Shown here in pieces: positions 54,215 to 64,000 of a stretch of 64,000 bases of DNA. The stretch spans positions 1,426,001-1,490,000 of the forward strand of contig NC_081338.1 in NCBI RefSeq assembly GCF_022539665.2, read 5' to 3'. Position 1 is the stretch's first letter, and the number at the start of each line of letters is the position of its first letter. Below the pieces are notes generated by a model, which was given only the letters and a program-made list of their open reading frames with translations, searched no databases and was not told where the DNA came from. A program made the position numbers and the translations under genes. Source of the DNA: Daphnia carinata. Lineage: Eukaryota; Arthropoda; Branchiopoda; Diplostraca; Daphniidae.

Positions 54215-55263
54215 ATGTCCGATACGGAAGAAGAAAATTGCAGTGAATTCGATTACACGCTTTTGAGGGGAGCAGAAGAAGACGTTCAAGGGTTTATTGC
54301 AAACATCAACTGAGTAGCAGTCCTGGAGAATCGGAAAGATAACAATCTCTACTAGTAGCCGTAACACGTTTTGATGACACAGCCTCCCAGGGGTACATTG
54401 AACAAGGACACAACCATGAAACTTGGCCCATTTGGTCAGCAGCTCTAGTCGGAAACCTTGCCTGTCCTCATTCGTTTCTAGAATGGAGTTTGCAGGTATA
54501 ACCACGTGTCCAGAAGCCTGGGAAATCCTGCATTGAATATGCTCTTCGTAAATGCTGACTTCATCTTTGTTGCCTAGTCCAATTGCCAGAAGCCGATGTA
54601 ATCAGGGCCTTATTAAAGTGCTCGCAAACCCTATCCACATAGCCACCTTGATTGCCAATTTACCCGCCACTTTTGCAAACTTTTTGACACGTATCAGAGA
54701 TTTGGATCAACTGGGATTACCTTTACGATCGAAACACATTACGATTGCAGCGACTGACTGAAATAGATTTCGTGAGAACGAATCCAACACCTTTAACAAC
54801 TAGTCTAGCAACTCCAAATTTCGCGGCGCTTTTCCAAAATCTAGGGAACCGATTGGTAAATCAAGTATCTTCTTCTTCGTCGCAACTTGCAATGAGATCT
54901 GCCAATGATCCTCGGTACGCTGGATCGACGTATCCTAGGAGCAGTGGAATATCGATTCCAAGAGGTCCACCACAAAGTTGTTATTATTTATTATGCGTGC
55001 AGCCAACTGGGGCATATCGCACGAGATTCTCCAACAAAAAACGACGCAAGGACGAGCCAGTGACAGTGGCGACCATGAAAGGATATTTTTGTTCGGAACA
55101 TCGCCCCGTGCTACCCCGAATCAAGGTATGGATTGAAAAAGTTGTTGAAGTTACAACACTTGTCGATTCGGGTGCCAGCGTTAGTGCCATTCGTCTAAGT
55201 GTTGTTCGTATGGTTTTAAATTTAAGTCAATCGGTCGCGTTTGAAACCAAAAGGGGTCGATAA
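54215..55263 (+). pseudogene. R8 gag and protease
   Basis: An ATG at 54215 starts an acidic gag N-terminus. Capsid relics follow at 54552-54761 (VLANPIHIATLIANLPATFA), then PNFAALFQNLGNRLVNQVSS at 54745-55263, matching R5. The zinc knuckle is decayed (Cys/His lost). The protease has IKVWIEKVVEVTTLVDSGAS, the same D-S-G-A loop as R5. Confidence 0.75.
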
Positions 55264-56244
55264 TAGGATGGTTCAGGTAGAGGGAACTTTAGGATTAAAT
55301 ATTCAAAGGAAGGGGGGTCAATTTGTAAAGCTAGAGAAAATAACGGCTCTTCCCAATCCACCATTCTCAGTGATATTAGGAGTAAACCGGATAGTGAAAA
55401 GTAAAGTAGTATAATAATAAGGGAAGGGAATGGAAATAATTTCGGGAAGGTCGGAAGAAAGTCTTAAAAGAAGACGAGGAAGTAAGGAAGAGGAAGGAAA
55501 AGAATAAGCGGAAAACGTTCGTCGAATTGATGAAGCAAAGACATAGCTAGTAAGGAAGAAGAAAGGAAAGGAAGTAATGTTAGTATGGAAGAGGAGGAGG
55601 TCGAGAAAAGTAATGTTGGTATGGAAGAAGAAGAGGTTGAAGAAGGTAATGTTAGTATGGAAGAAGAAGAGGTAGACGGAAATACTTTGGACAGGTGGAG
55701 AAAATTTAAGATATGCTAGAAATCAGCAAAAATCTTTTAGAATACCTGGAGGAACTACCACCTTCCAAGCGACGTAGTTGAGTTCCGGTGAAAATACATG
55801 GACTTCAAATTATTCCGCACAATTCACTTGTATTTTTGAAAGGAATGATATCAGAAGAAATTTCGGGTACTGGAGTCGTAAAATTTAATTCTTGTTCCGA
55901 ACCAGGGAAAGAGTGGGTTATTCCCTTGAGTGTCGTAAAGATGGAAAAAGAGGAAGTTAACATTGTGATCGTAAAATATGCGCCAAGAGAACTAAAACTT
56001 AATCGACATTATGTTTGTGTTTACTCGAACGACGCAATGAAGATGAGATGTCCGTTGTCCAAGACAACCTGGAAGGTTCAGAGGTGTGTGCAACTTTGTT
56101 CTCGGAGGGTCGGATGTCAAATTTCGAAGATCAGATTAAGTTCGGGAAAAATCTTGGGTAGTCAGAACGAGAAAAATTACTTGACTTGCTAAAGCGTCAT
56201 GTTCAATACTTCCCATCATACAGACTATTGGTCATACCAGTGAG
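55264..56244 (+). pseudogene. R8 protease-RT spacer
   Basis: Contains three 36-base tandem repeats at 55573-55681 (unit start AGTAATGTTAGTATGGAAGA), which would encode 12-residue Glu-rich repeats, then at 55788-56192 the spacer shared with R2 and R5 (FLKGMISEEISGTGVVKFNS). Confidence 0.65.
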
Positions 56245-57520
56245 GTGGTACACCACATAGATACTGGTGAGTATCGTCCAATTAGATCTGCGCCGAATAG
56301 AGTATCGGCCTTTGAACATCAAATCATTGCAGATAAGGTAGAAGAAATGCGTGAAGGCGGCATTATAGAAGAATATTTTAGTCCTTCGAGCTCGGCTGTA
56401 GTTCTTCTACGCAAGGCCAAGACTGGAGACTACCGTTTTAGTGCGGATTTTCGACGTCTAAACGCAGTTACGAAACGCAACGTCTACCCTTTGCCAAGAA
56501 TCGACAATGTGTTTGATCGACTAGCGGGTTCACATTTTTTTCAGTCTAGATTTAAAGAGTGGTTACTGGCAAGTTCCAGTTACGAAATAGTATCAGGAGA
56601 AGACGGCTTTCGTTACGCCCGATGGTGTGTACCAATTTTCCAGTTTACCGTTTGGCTTAAATTGTGCTCCAGTAGCGTTCCAGTGCCTCGCGGATTTATT
56701 GTTTGCAGTTTTAAAGTGGCACATGTGTTAAGTGTATTTGGATGACGTCTTGGTGTTTGGTAAGACGTTCGAAGAACATTTAGTAAGTTGGTTTTGACAT
56801 CTTTGGAGTGTGCTAATTTGACACTGAATGCGGAGAAATGTGTTTTTGAAGCAACAGTGGTGTCTCATTTGGGTCACGTGATTGGCGCTGAGGATATTCA
56901 CTCAGAGACAGAAAAGGGCCATGCGTTGACTGCTGGCGGTGACAAATTTAAGATGTTTGTGAGGTTTCCTTGATATCGCTTCTTATCACCGTCGTTTAAT
57001 CGGTGATTTTGCGCATTTTGCTCAACTTCTTTATGTTCTTTTTTTCCAAAAAATGCAGAATTGAGAAGAACAAAGCGGCAAGAGAAAGCAAAGAGCAGGA
57101 TCATTGGGCGTCTCACCTCTGCTCCTGTTTCGGCACACTTCGACGACGCCCTGGACGTCACTATCCAGACACAGCTGGGAATTGCAGAAACGCGATACCA
57201 TGCCAACGAATTGAGTGCTCAGCAGTTGTCTGTGCGCTGAAAAAACTACGTACGTATGTACACGGGAGATATTTCGTACTAAAACAGGCAGTGTAGCAAC
57301 AAAATGTGTGGTGGGAAAGAAAAAACTAAAGGGAAAATGTGCAGTTTAGGTTTTAGAGCTGCAGGAATTTACTTTCACAATTCTACATGGTAAAGGGGTG
57401 AAAAATCAAGTCGCGGATGGATTGTCTCGTAACCCAGCCGATAAATTTGCAAATGTTGTCGACTCAGACACAAACAAAGAAATCTGTACTGTGATAACTT
57501 CGGCCGAAAGATCCCATATT
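56245..57520 (+). pseudogene. R8 reverse transcriptase and RNase H
   Basis: The frame at 56245-56745 has the RT N-terminus (RSAPNRVSAFEHQIIADKVE, RFSADFRRLNAVTKRNVYPL). YLDD is readable at about 56735-56750 in a shifted frame. The frame at 56788-56973 has LNAEKCVFEATVVSHLGHVI of the palm. Relics of RNase H (YHANELSAQQL) follow, up to KNQVADGLSRNPADKF at 57398-57450. Confidence 0.75.
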
Positions 57521-57779
57521 ATATCCTTTTTCCTTTCGAAAGACCAATGGTATTACCTCATTTATCTCCTCCCCCTACTCATTTCTTCTGGTTCCCGCCT
57601 CTGCTTTCCATGTCAACGTATGCAACTGCGTCAACGCGGCTAACCTAGGGTTTCTCCAAACGGAAGAGAGGGAGTGCTTATGTAAAACCGCGCCTGCATC
57701 CCCAACACCGACACCGGTCACGTACGCTTTTTACTCCACACTCCCAGAATCAACGTTGCGCGGGACACACTTGCAGTAT
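57521..57779. other. R8/R9 junction, unassigned
   Basis: No clear homology to either element. Confidence 0.3.
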
Positions 57780-58650
57780 GTGGGAAGTCAGAATCACGGT
57801 CTATAAAGCCCGTGGAATCAAGTGTAACGCAACTGTAAGCCAATCGAAGTAGAAACGGCAACGTGTCGAAGGATAAAGAGTTTGCGACAATGTCGGGGAA
57901 AGGCCATGGACATCATCGGCCCAAATACCTAGGCCCAAATACCTGCCATTTACATACGCGATCTTCAATGTGAAAGCCGTAAAAGTAGCCTACCACGCCG
58001 TCACGACAACGGCACAATACGATAGCTGGTTGGTAGCTACGTGTCTGGACCTACCACTGTGCACAAAGCTGCTAGCGATAGGGGTTCCGTATCCCTGCTT
58101 CAATGCTCTTCCTCAAAACCTTACTTTCGAAACTGTTTTCACGCCTTGGAGAGCCCAACCTCCAGCTGCAAACGGCACGATCAGTGTGGATCGGTAGAAA
58201 GTCACGAAATACTCCGCGTGCATGCGAACTTCCTTTACTTTAACGGTAGAGCTCATACCATGAAGAATAGTACTTGGACACCCGTTAACCTTAACTTAGT
58301 CACGTACGGGCGCAGCCTAATCGACGCAACACCACTAAAATCGACGACTCCTAGGAATGATAATGCAATTGCATTTTATTATAACTTCGCATCCAATGGG
58401 CGCCTCTAAGGTCATGAGCGACACCCAAATAGGCTACGTTACCGAAATGTCGGGCGAAGGGCACATAGACATCTCGTCCACCCAGGACAAGTACGAGACG
58501 TCTCCGTCATGGCAAAACTCAGATCCTGGCACCGGAATTTCCGCATACTATCAGGAGTTGGGGTGTCCATCGCGCTGGCCTTTCGGTGTTGCGGGCTGGG
58601 CTCGCTCTTGGGGCTTTCATCCTATGTTGCAGACACTTCAAACCCTGTAG
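57780..58650 (+). pseudogene. env: R9 envelope glycoprotein, C-terminal half
   Basis: WEVRITVYKARGIKCN at 57780 matches the R7 env around residue 235. The frame at 57970-58197 has TTTAQYDSWLVATCLDLPLC, equivalent to R7 STAQYNGWLAATQLGLRQC. NSTWTPVNLN follows in another frame. A membrane span is readable in a third frame at about 58545-58640 (GVGVSIALAFRCCGLGSLLG). At least three shifts break it. Confidence 0.75.
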
Positions 58651-59017
58651 TTAGCTAGCTTCACCACAATCCGTTCCTCGGGAAATCGAGATGTATACCG
58701 CAAGTAGCTCCGGGACCTGCACCAAGTGCTCTGATTACCGTTGGCAGCCTTCCACCACTTTCAGCGTTGGCGGGACACCTCGCGGCCAGACCCACGATTG
58801 TTCAACAATACTTTGGACAAACGACCGCCTATCCCCTTTGATTTGCACAGCGGTGGGAGGCAGAAAACCCGTAATCTAGACTATACCGTTTAAGCACTGT
58901 AGACCTAATAGTAACTGCGGATAGGCTAGTTCCAACCTCTAAACTCTATGTATCCACTGTTTCCCCACACACACCTCAAATGGTACCATGTTCCACGACA
59001 TTTCCATCACCAACATA

Positions 59018-59320
59018 CCCTAATCCCCACCTAACTGTGACCGTAGGATCCAAACTCCATCGGCTACATCCTCAGATTACCGAGAACTCAGCAAGGATGG
59101 TCAAGCCACCTGGTGGATAACCGACATAGATGACAGGGACATCCTTTATTGTGCGGATTACTCCCCCGACAATTGCGACATTTCGTATGTCGCAACCTAC
59201 CACGACGACGAGGATATCCTGTACTGCGCACACTATCTCTACGACGACGAGGCCATGTACAACGCCGACGTTTTGGATGACTCCGGCAAGGCCTCCCTAC
59301 TCTTCGAAGACATCTCCTAG
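59018..59320 (+). CDS. R9 acidic Asp/Tyr-rich frame, function unknown
   Basis: A frame of about 100 codons without an early ATG, with a repeated DILYCA motif about 26 residues apart and DDEAMYNADVLDDSG near the end. It lies after env, like the R4 ankyrin frame, and is acidic like the R7 accessory protein, though no real similarity to either is visible. It could be the last exon or remnant of an accessory gene. Confidence 0.35.
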
Positions 59321-59775
59321 GAAGAAAACTCCTTTTCCTCGAGCACGTTAGCCATAGTTTTGTACCTGGCAGAGGGACGTGATCGTCGAACACCTGGGTT
59401 CACCTTTCTGTTTGTCTCCAGCCAGTGACTTCCAGGAGAGAGTCCTAGACGTCGCAACGCTAAACGAAAGGATCGCCAGGATAGGTGGCAACAAATGTGA
59501 CCTCAGCATCATCAGCAGCCCTTACTCCCTGGACTCCAACGAAGAAGAACTCGCATCGACGCGCTATGTCGAGCATCAGTATCGAATTCATCGCAAAGGA
59601 AGTACGAGGACAGCTGGTCGAAACCCAATGGGAAAAGGTAAGGAACCAATTCGTGGACGGACGAGGAGGAATATGACCCACGGTCATTAGGCCCGAGAAA
59701 TGACGAAGAACAAGGAAGCTAACCATATTTGGCTGGCGGCTTTCCTGAGTTGAGCTAATTACAGGACGCCATCTT
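59321..59775 (+). other. R9 3' region
   Basis: Includes a short plus-strand frame (59379-59690) that I do not recognise; it may be a remnant of another accessory frame. Confidence 0.35.
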
Positions 59776-59791
59776 CCAAGGAAGGGAGTCA
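59776..59791 (+). promoter_or_regulatory. R9 polypurine tract
   Basis: AAGGAAGGGAGTCA ends just before TGTAAGGACTC, the apparent LTR start. Confidence 0.65.
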
Positions 59792-60230
59792 TGTAAGGAC
59801 TCTATGTAACATTTAAGTTAAATAAGTTGGTTCAGAAGATCCATTTATATTGTTTCGTGTTCCTCCCTCCATCTCACTTGACCCCCTTTCTCTGATTTAT
59901 CTTTTATTACCTTGTTCCGCCTGACCGAAGTGTCAGTAACACTGATCTCGCCGCTTGACCTGTCATTCTTTTAACATTTGTTTGCATCTCTTATCAACCC
60001 ATGCTGACCTTAGCGTCTCCAAGCCAAGGCGTGGTATAAAACCAACACCTGAGCTGTTCCTCGAGTTAGTTCCCCGATAGTTATCGTGTACACTAGACAC
60101 CCAGTAAACATAGTGGAAGATACGTCTTCGTGATTCTGCGTATTCCGAACGTTTGCTCCTTACCCGAATCATTGTGTAACCCTGCACCAGTGGTTAAATA
60201 AACTGTGTAAAACCTTGCATCGTGAATTTG
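59792..60230 (+). repeat. R9 3' LTR with TATA box and polyadenylation signal
   Basis: Begins TGTAAGGACTCTATG after the polypurine tract. A TATAAA is at 60035-60040 and an AATAAA at 60197-60202, spaced as expected for the promoter and RNA end of an LTR. The right edge is uncertain because no partner LTR is present. Confidence 0.6.
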
Positions 60231-61282
60231 ACTCCCCCCTATCTATCCACCGTCGAACGTCCTCAGCAGGAGACTATCCTTCGAGAGTTGACCATCGTCA
60301 GTCAATTATCCTCTTCCGCCGAACCGGCCACCATGAGCAACATGTCTCCGAAGTACGTAAATTCAATATTTTCCTTGCTCTTTTTTCAAATGATTGTTCT
60401 CCTTATATTAGGGCAGCCGACGTGACTGGCTGATGGATCCTAAGACCCATTTGTATACCACACGAAAATAGCTGACAAGAATATTCTCTCCTTTATCGTA
60501 TCTGTGCTAACCATCAGTCGCTATTTTGTAATAGGAATAGAACCAGTCGCATCAGACGTGACTGGGACTTAATTAGTGCAATATTATCCGTGTCTTTTAA
60601 CATAACTGATAGTAATTGTATATGGATACGGTGAAAGATAAAGAGACAGCAAAACATACCAAATTTATCTTATTCCATCGGTATATGGATACGGTGAAAG
60701 ATAAAGAGACAGCAAAACATACCAAATTTATCTTACTCTATCGGTATCTTATCTTAACTTTTTAAAAGATAGAAAACCCTGCTGTTCAGTTATCATATTT
60801 GCTTGAAATAACCAATAAATAAAGAATTTTCAAATTCTTATTTCATTGACGTTGTAGGTTGGCTCTACTTTTGCCAATTAATGGAAGTTAGGCATATTGC
60901 TTGTTTTATTCTTTTAGGCAGTAGAAAGAGTCGAAAAACTACTGGTGGTGGAATTGTAGTCAGACCTGTTTATTTTGTGCTTACGTTACGAATCCCATGA
61001 AAATATAATTATAAGCTTCTTTCACTTTCATCTTGGTTCCCAAATAATTCTTAAACATCAAAGTTCTTTCCTAATTTTGCTGTATACCAAGGCGTAAGCA
61101 GATAAGATCTTCAGTTGTTTCAGGTTTTAGACTTATTCTTGCTATACCAAAAGCATTTTTCTCGGCTAAAGGCTTTGTCCCTATGTACACTCGTGACCGA
61201 AGTAAAGAGGAAATCTTTTGTAATTAGCCAAAACACATAATCGTTGCCGTCGACTAGACCTGCTAGCCCAATAATGGTAGGC
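60231..61282. other. Unassigned stretch with a 63-bp tandem duplication
   Basis: Two copies of a 63-base unit (60618-60680 and 60681-60743, starting GTATATGGATACGG) differ at about two positions. No gene is seen in the rest. Confidence 0.5.
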
Positions 61283-61639
61283 AGGGGTCGTATTCCGAAC
61301 TCAGACGTAAGTCAAGTAAGAAACTTGACTTAAATTGGCTTAAGTCAAGCCAGTGAAAGTAGAAGTCGAATTAAAAATTAGATTATTTTCAAGTTGTATT
61401 CTCAATTTAAAATTGCACGTGACTTTCGAACACTTTACTTTTTGTTTTGTTTAGATACTGGCTTGACTTGTACCATGCGCGGGCCCTGCATCAACTAATA
61501 GCTGATTTCGTTTCTGTGAATGTAGCAGATAAATATTCTGCCTGTCAGAAAACAAACTCATGTGTGTCAACCACAAAAAATCGAAAAGTTCATGTATTTT
61601 ACAATAAATTTGCAAAATTCCGTTGTAATTGCTAGTAAT

Positions 61640-62816
61640 ATGGCTCGAAGAAGTGCAAGCAATGGAACTTTGGTCGTAGATAGAAACAGAAGCATTTGTC
61701 GATCAATACATTTTGAACAAGGTAAGGGTTTATTCAAAATTGGTTTGTAGCATGATTACATAATTTAATTATTGATATTTTAAATTGGATGTTATGGAAG
61801 GTGTTTCTGATAATGGCGTTACAAGAGAAGCTTAAAATTGTTGCATGGGAAAGTATTTTACACGTTCTGACATTTGATGAGCCTAAACCAAGAAGTGTCG
61901 AAGAACTAAAAAAGAAGTGCAATAATTTGAAAACTACAGCAACGAAAGATATCAGTTTAGATGTAAACTCACTGAAGAGGACAGGTTAATATCTAAACTA
62001 TTTAAATTTACAGCTCTTTTTTAATTTTGTCAAATCTTTGTAGGTGGTGGCCCATCATTTAAGCTAAAGCCACTGTACGAGAAACTTCCTGCCAATGTTT
62101 TTAAGTAAAATAATCCATGTATGCCTGGAGAAACTATTTTTGTAAATTGAAGAATCGTTCATAAGGTCTTATTATATACATTAATTAATCATTTTTATGA
62201 TTTTAGGGATGCTGTGATACGGAAACTCTTGACGAGGAAGTCTTAAAATCTCTGTACGAACAAGTTCAACGCGGGTGACGTAAGGTAATAAGATATTGAA
62301 ATCGAAAAAGCAGACGGGATTTAAATTTAATTGATTTTTATAATAATTTGAATTACACTAACTGTGGTTTATTTAGTTATCTAGAAGGGCACATAATTCA
62401 TCTCCAAACCCAACAAAACCGTTTTCTTTGGCAACATGCAATTCTAATTTACCGGGATTGGATATTGTAACCATGCTAGTGATTCCGTCAAAGTCAGGCA
62501 CTTCGTCAGGTTCAACGACTCCATCAGTAACTCATTCAAGATTATCTTCTGTGCCCGCTTTTGCCAGTCGAGTTGAAAATAGCAGGGAACGTTCATCTAT
62601 CACACCATCAAGCCTAAGACAACAATTGAAAAATGCAAAATTGAATATTTACACGTCATCGGAAATGTCTGCATAATATCGTGTGAAAGAACAGCGCCTC
62701 AAGGTGCTAATATTGATTATGCAAGCAAGACGTGAGCTAGGCGACCCATTTGATAAATCTGAGCTTCCTAGCGATCTTCATGACCTTCTCTTCAACTCAA
62801 AAGATGAACTATAATG
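61640..62816 (+). CDS. Harbinger zeste-type DNA-binding protein gene, with introns
   Basis: Exon 1 starts at the ATG at 61640 (MARRSASNGTLVVDRNR) and ends at a consensus donor (AAG|GTAAGGG, 61721/61722). A second exon (about 61800-61984) has SVEELKKKCNNLKTTATKD; a donor (ACAG|GTTAAT) and acceptor (TTGTAG|GTGGTGG, 62042/62043) then join into the R-T-G-G-G-P motif that is a hallmark of zeste-type Myb/SANT proteins, followed by FKLKPLYEKLP. Further exons (62210-62280, 62428-62816) include a Leu/Lys-rich C-terminal helix (RLKVLILMQARRELGDPFD). Such proteins bind the transposon ends and help the nuclease. The exact exon limits after 62100 are not certain. Confidence 0.6.
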
Positions 62817-62879
62817 TGCACAAATCCGAGTCATTGTATGACATTTAAAATCGAAATTCAATATTTCAAAATAAATTTT

Positions 62880-64000
62880 GCGTAATACGAAGTCTATTCG
62901 CAATACGTGCATCACAAATACCTTGCGACAAAAACTTATTTCAGTTACCGTTTACGGAAATGAGAATTAAGATTCCATGCGACTTGAACGTTGATTGAAT
63001 GGTAGTTCTTTCTGTTAATGTACGTGTTTTCGTAGTGCGAAACATCAACAGACCCTATTACACCGGGCATTCGGGCGATATCATAAAAATCCTGTTTCAC
63101 CTGGAAATAAGGAATCGTTATGTATCGCGATGTAATTGAGTAACTCGGGGAATGTATTTCCTTAACGAGATTTTCTGGGAAATTAATGTGGTGTTGTGAA
63201 ATAGCACATACAGTAGCGGTCCACAAAGTGGGAGGCCCGGAAAGTGGGAATTCTTGCAAAGTGGGACGGGGCGGTGCTTGCGCAGAAATGAACCCTCGGG
63301 GTTTGAGTAATGCAACTAGTGCGCGGTACGTTTAAAACTCCGCAATATTGGAAACAATTTCTGATGTTTCACGCTGCCGTAGCTCTTTTACGTAGCTTAG
63401 CAAATATAACAATTATTCGGTAAAATATGTTTCTAAGAATAGATGAAATATTTTGGCGAAAATCGCCATATATCACAAACTAAGTCAGTTTGCTTTAGTT
63501 AGTGCACCTAGCCACTTTTTTGCTCATTCCTAGTGTTGTGAAAAAATATCAAAAAGCGTGCAAAAAATAGGGAATGTGATGCTTTTAAATACTGAAAATC
63601 TTATCAACGTATTTCGTTAGGTGATCAACTAAAAGTCATTGAGCAGATTGAAAATGAAGCTGTAGCCAATCTTATCTATTAAAGTGGTTCAGCAACTCAC
63701 ATATTGGGAGAAGTTACTTCGTTTAAGCTACCCGTCGTCGGGTTGCTTAATCTCATCTATATATTCATATGGGGACCCACAAAGTGGGACAAACCTGCAA
63801 GTGGGAAGTTTGTCCCCTTCCACGACATGTCCCACTTTGCGAACCACTGCTGTAGTGCTAATGAAACGCTTCTCACTACTAGTGAAACGGATGGTTGACT
63901 CAATCTTAAAACATTTCCAACAACTGTTCGAAATGAGCCAGCCGCATACAATTGTAAAGCTATTAAAACTTGATCAATAGAAATCAAAATACGTCTAGCC
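62880..64000 (-). pseudogene. HARBI1-like: HARBI1-like transposase, split by T2
   Basis: The right part (63853-63987 in phase) has IDQVLIALQLYAAGSFRTVV and LSQPSVSLVVRSVSLAL, the N-terminal helix-turn-helix of HARBI1-like nucleases. The left part (62945-63209) has PGVIGSVDVSHYENTYINRK and NYHSINVQVAWNL, the DDE core segment. The two parts are in the same frame once T2 and one TA are removed. After HFRKR at 62945 a GTAACT could be a donor, with the core continuing at about 62900 (DARIANRLRI). In most relatives the VDGTH stretch has Gly-Thr-His; here it reads V-D-V-S-H. Confidence 0.75.
63211..63852. mobile_element. T2: short terminal-inverted-repeat element in the Harbinger gene
   Basis: The ends, CAGTAGCGGTCCACAAAGTG and (reversed) CAGCAGTGGTTCGCAAAGTG, are inverted repeats of about 23 bases with four mismatches, flanked by TA at 63209-63210 and 63853-63854. 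The 642-base interior has repeated AAAGTGGGA motifs and no transposase. TA target sites suggest a Tc1/mariner-type source. Confidence 0.85.

Larger units (their letters stand above)
53618..57520 (+). mobile_element. R8: decayed gypsy element related to R5
   Basis: The first bases, TGTTACGAGCTTCATACCCT, match the start of the R5 LTR (in R5's own orientation). A leader with splice-donor-like AGGTAAATAAGGGTAAGT, gag, protease, spacer, RT and RNase H follow. Integrase and the 3' LTR are missing. All frames are broken. Only about 75-90 bases at the start resemble the R5 LTR, so the LTR is truncated or divergent. Confidence 0.75.
57780..60230 (+). mobile_element. R9: 3' part of an env-bearing gypsy element
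   Basis: Contains an env relic, an acidic frame, a polypurine tract and an LTR with promoter and polyadenylation signals. The 5' part, including gag and pol, is missing. Its env belongs to the R4/R7 family. Confidence 0.7.
61283..64000. mobile_element. PIF/Harbinger transposon, right end beyond window
   Basis: Contains the two genes typical of Harbinger elements, a zeste/Myb-type DNA-binding protein and a HARBI1-like nuclease, arranged convergently. The left end is likely at the GGGTCGTATTCCGAACTCAG near 61284; the right end is off the window. T2 interrupts the nuclease gene. Confidence 0.75.

Noticed and set aside
54131-54505. 124-codon minus-strand frame
   Set aside because: Antisense to the R8 gag region, and contains no recognisable domain.
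59088-59393. Arg/Cys-rich minus-strand frame
   Set aside because: Antisense to the acidic R9 frame; Asp/Glu codons read as Arg/Val-type on the other strand.

Overview
This window is repeat-rich animal DNA, most likely from an arthropod and quite possibly a crustacean; that placement is an inference from the element families, not from any host gene. I found no ordinary single-copy host gene. Nearly all the coding sequence belongs to long terminal repeat (LTR) retrotransposons of the Ty3/gypsy class, several carrying envelope (env) genes, plus a PIF/Harbinger DNA transposon and two short terminal-inverted-repeat elements.

Layout. R1 (1 to about 5.6 kb, minus strand) is a decayed gypsy element cut by the window start. 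A 70-bp satellite of roughly 34 copies follows (5.68-8.05 kb). R2 (9.0-11.6 kb, minus) is a truncated gypsy pol. R3 (11.6-35.3 kb, minus) is a gypsy element split by a three-level nest: R4 (LTRs at 12459-12664 and 32152-32356) sits in the R3 integrase, and R5 (LTRs at 23442-23794 and 30377-30729) sits in the R4 gag. Without R5, R4 is about 12.6 kb and carries a coiled-coil gag, protease, reverse transcriptase (RT), integrase, a very large env with a Thr-rich mucin-like stretch, and an ankyrin-repeat reading frame near its 3' end. A diverged ankyrin fragment lies at 35.4 kb. A TA-flanked terminal-inverted-repeat element (T1) occupies 36.1-37.2 kb.

R6 (37.6-52.7 kb, plus) is a decayed K02A2.6-like gypsy element. 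It is interrupted by R7 (38934-51166, plus), a young 12.2-kb element with a perfect CTTA target duplication, near-identical 741/727-bp LTRs, an intact 573-residue env and accessory frames of unknown function. R7 has a canonical GGGAAAC minus-one frameshift signal at the gag/pol junction. R8 (53.6-57.5 kb, plus) is a decayed relative of R5. R9 (57.8-60.2 kb, plus) keeps the C-terminal half of an env of the same family as R4 and R7, an acidic frame, a polypurine tract and a 3' LTR with TATA and polyadenylation signals. The right end (from about 61.28 kb) is a Harbinger element: an intron-containing zeste-type DNA-binding gene convergent with a HARBI1-like nuclease gene, the latter split by a second TA-flanked element (T2).

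How the parts work together. Each LTR element was a self-contained replicator: Gag for particles, Pol for reverse transcription and integration, and Env in R4, R7 and R9 for possible cell-to-cell spread. The most unusual content is the extra cargo: the ankyrin frame in R4 and, in R7, a tail-anchored acidic protein and a 5' region with two overlapping long frames.
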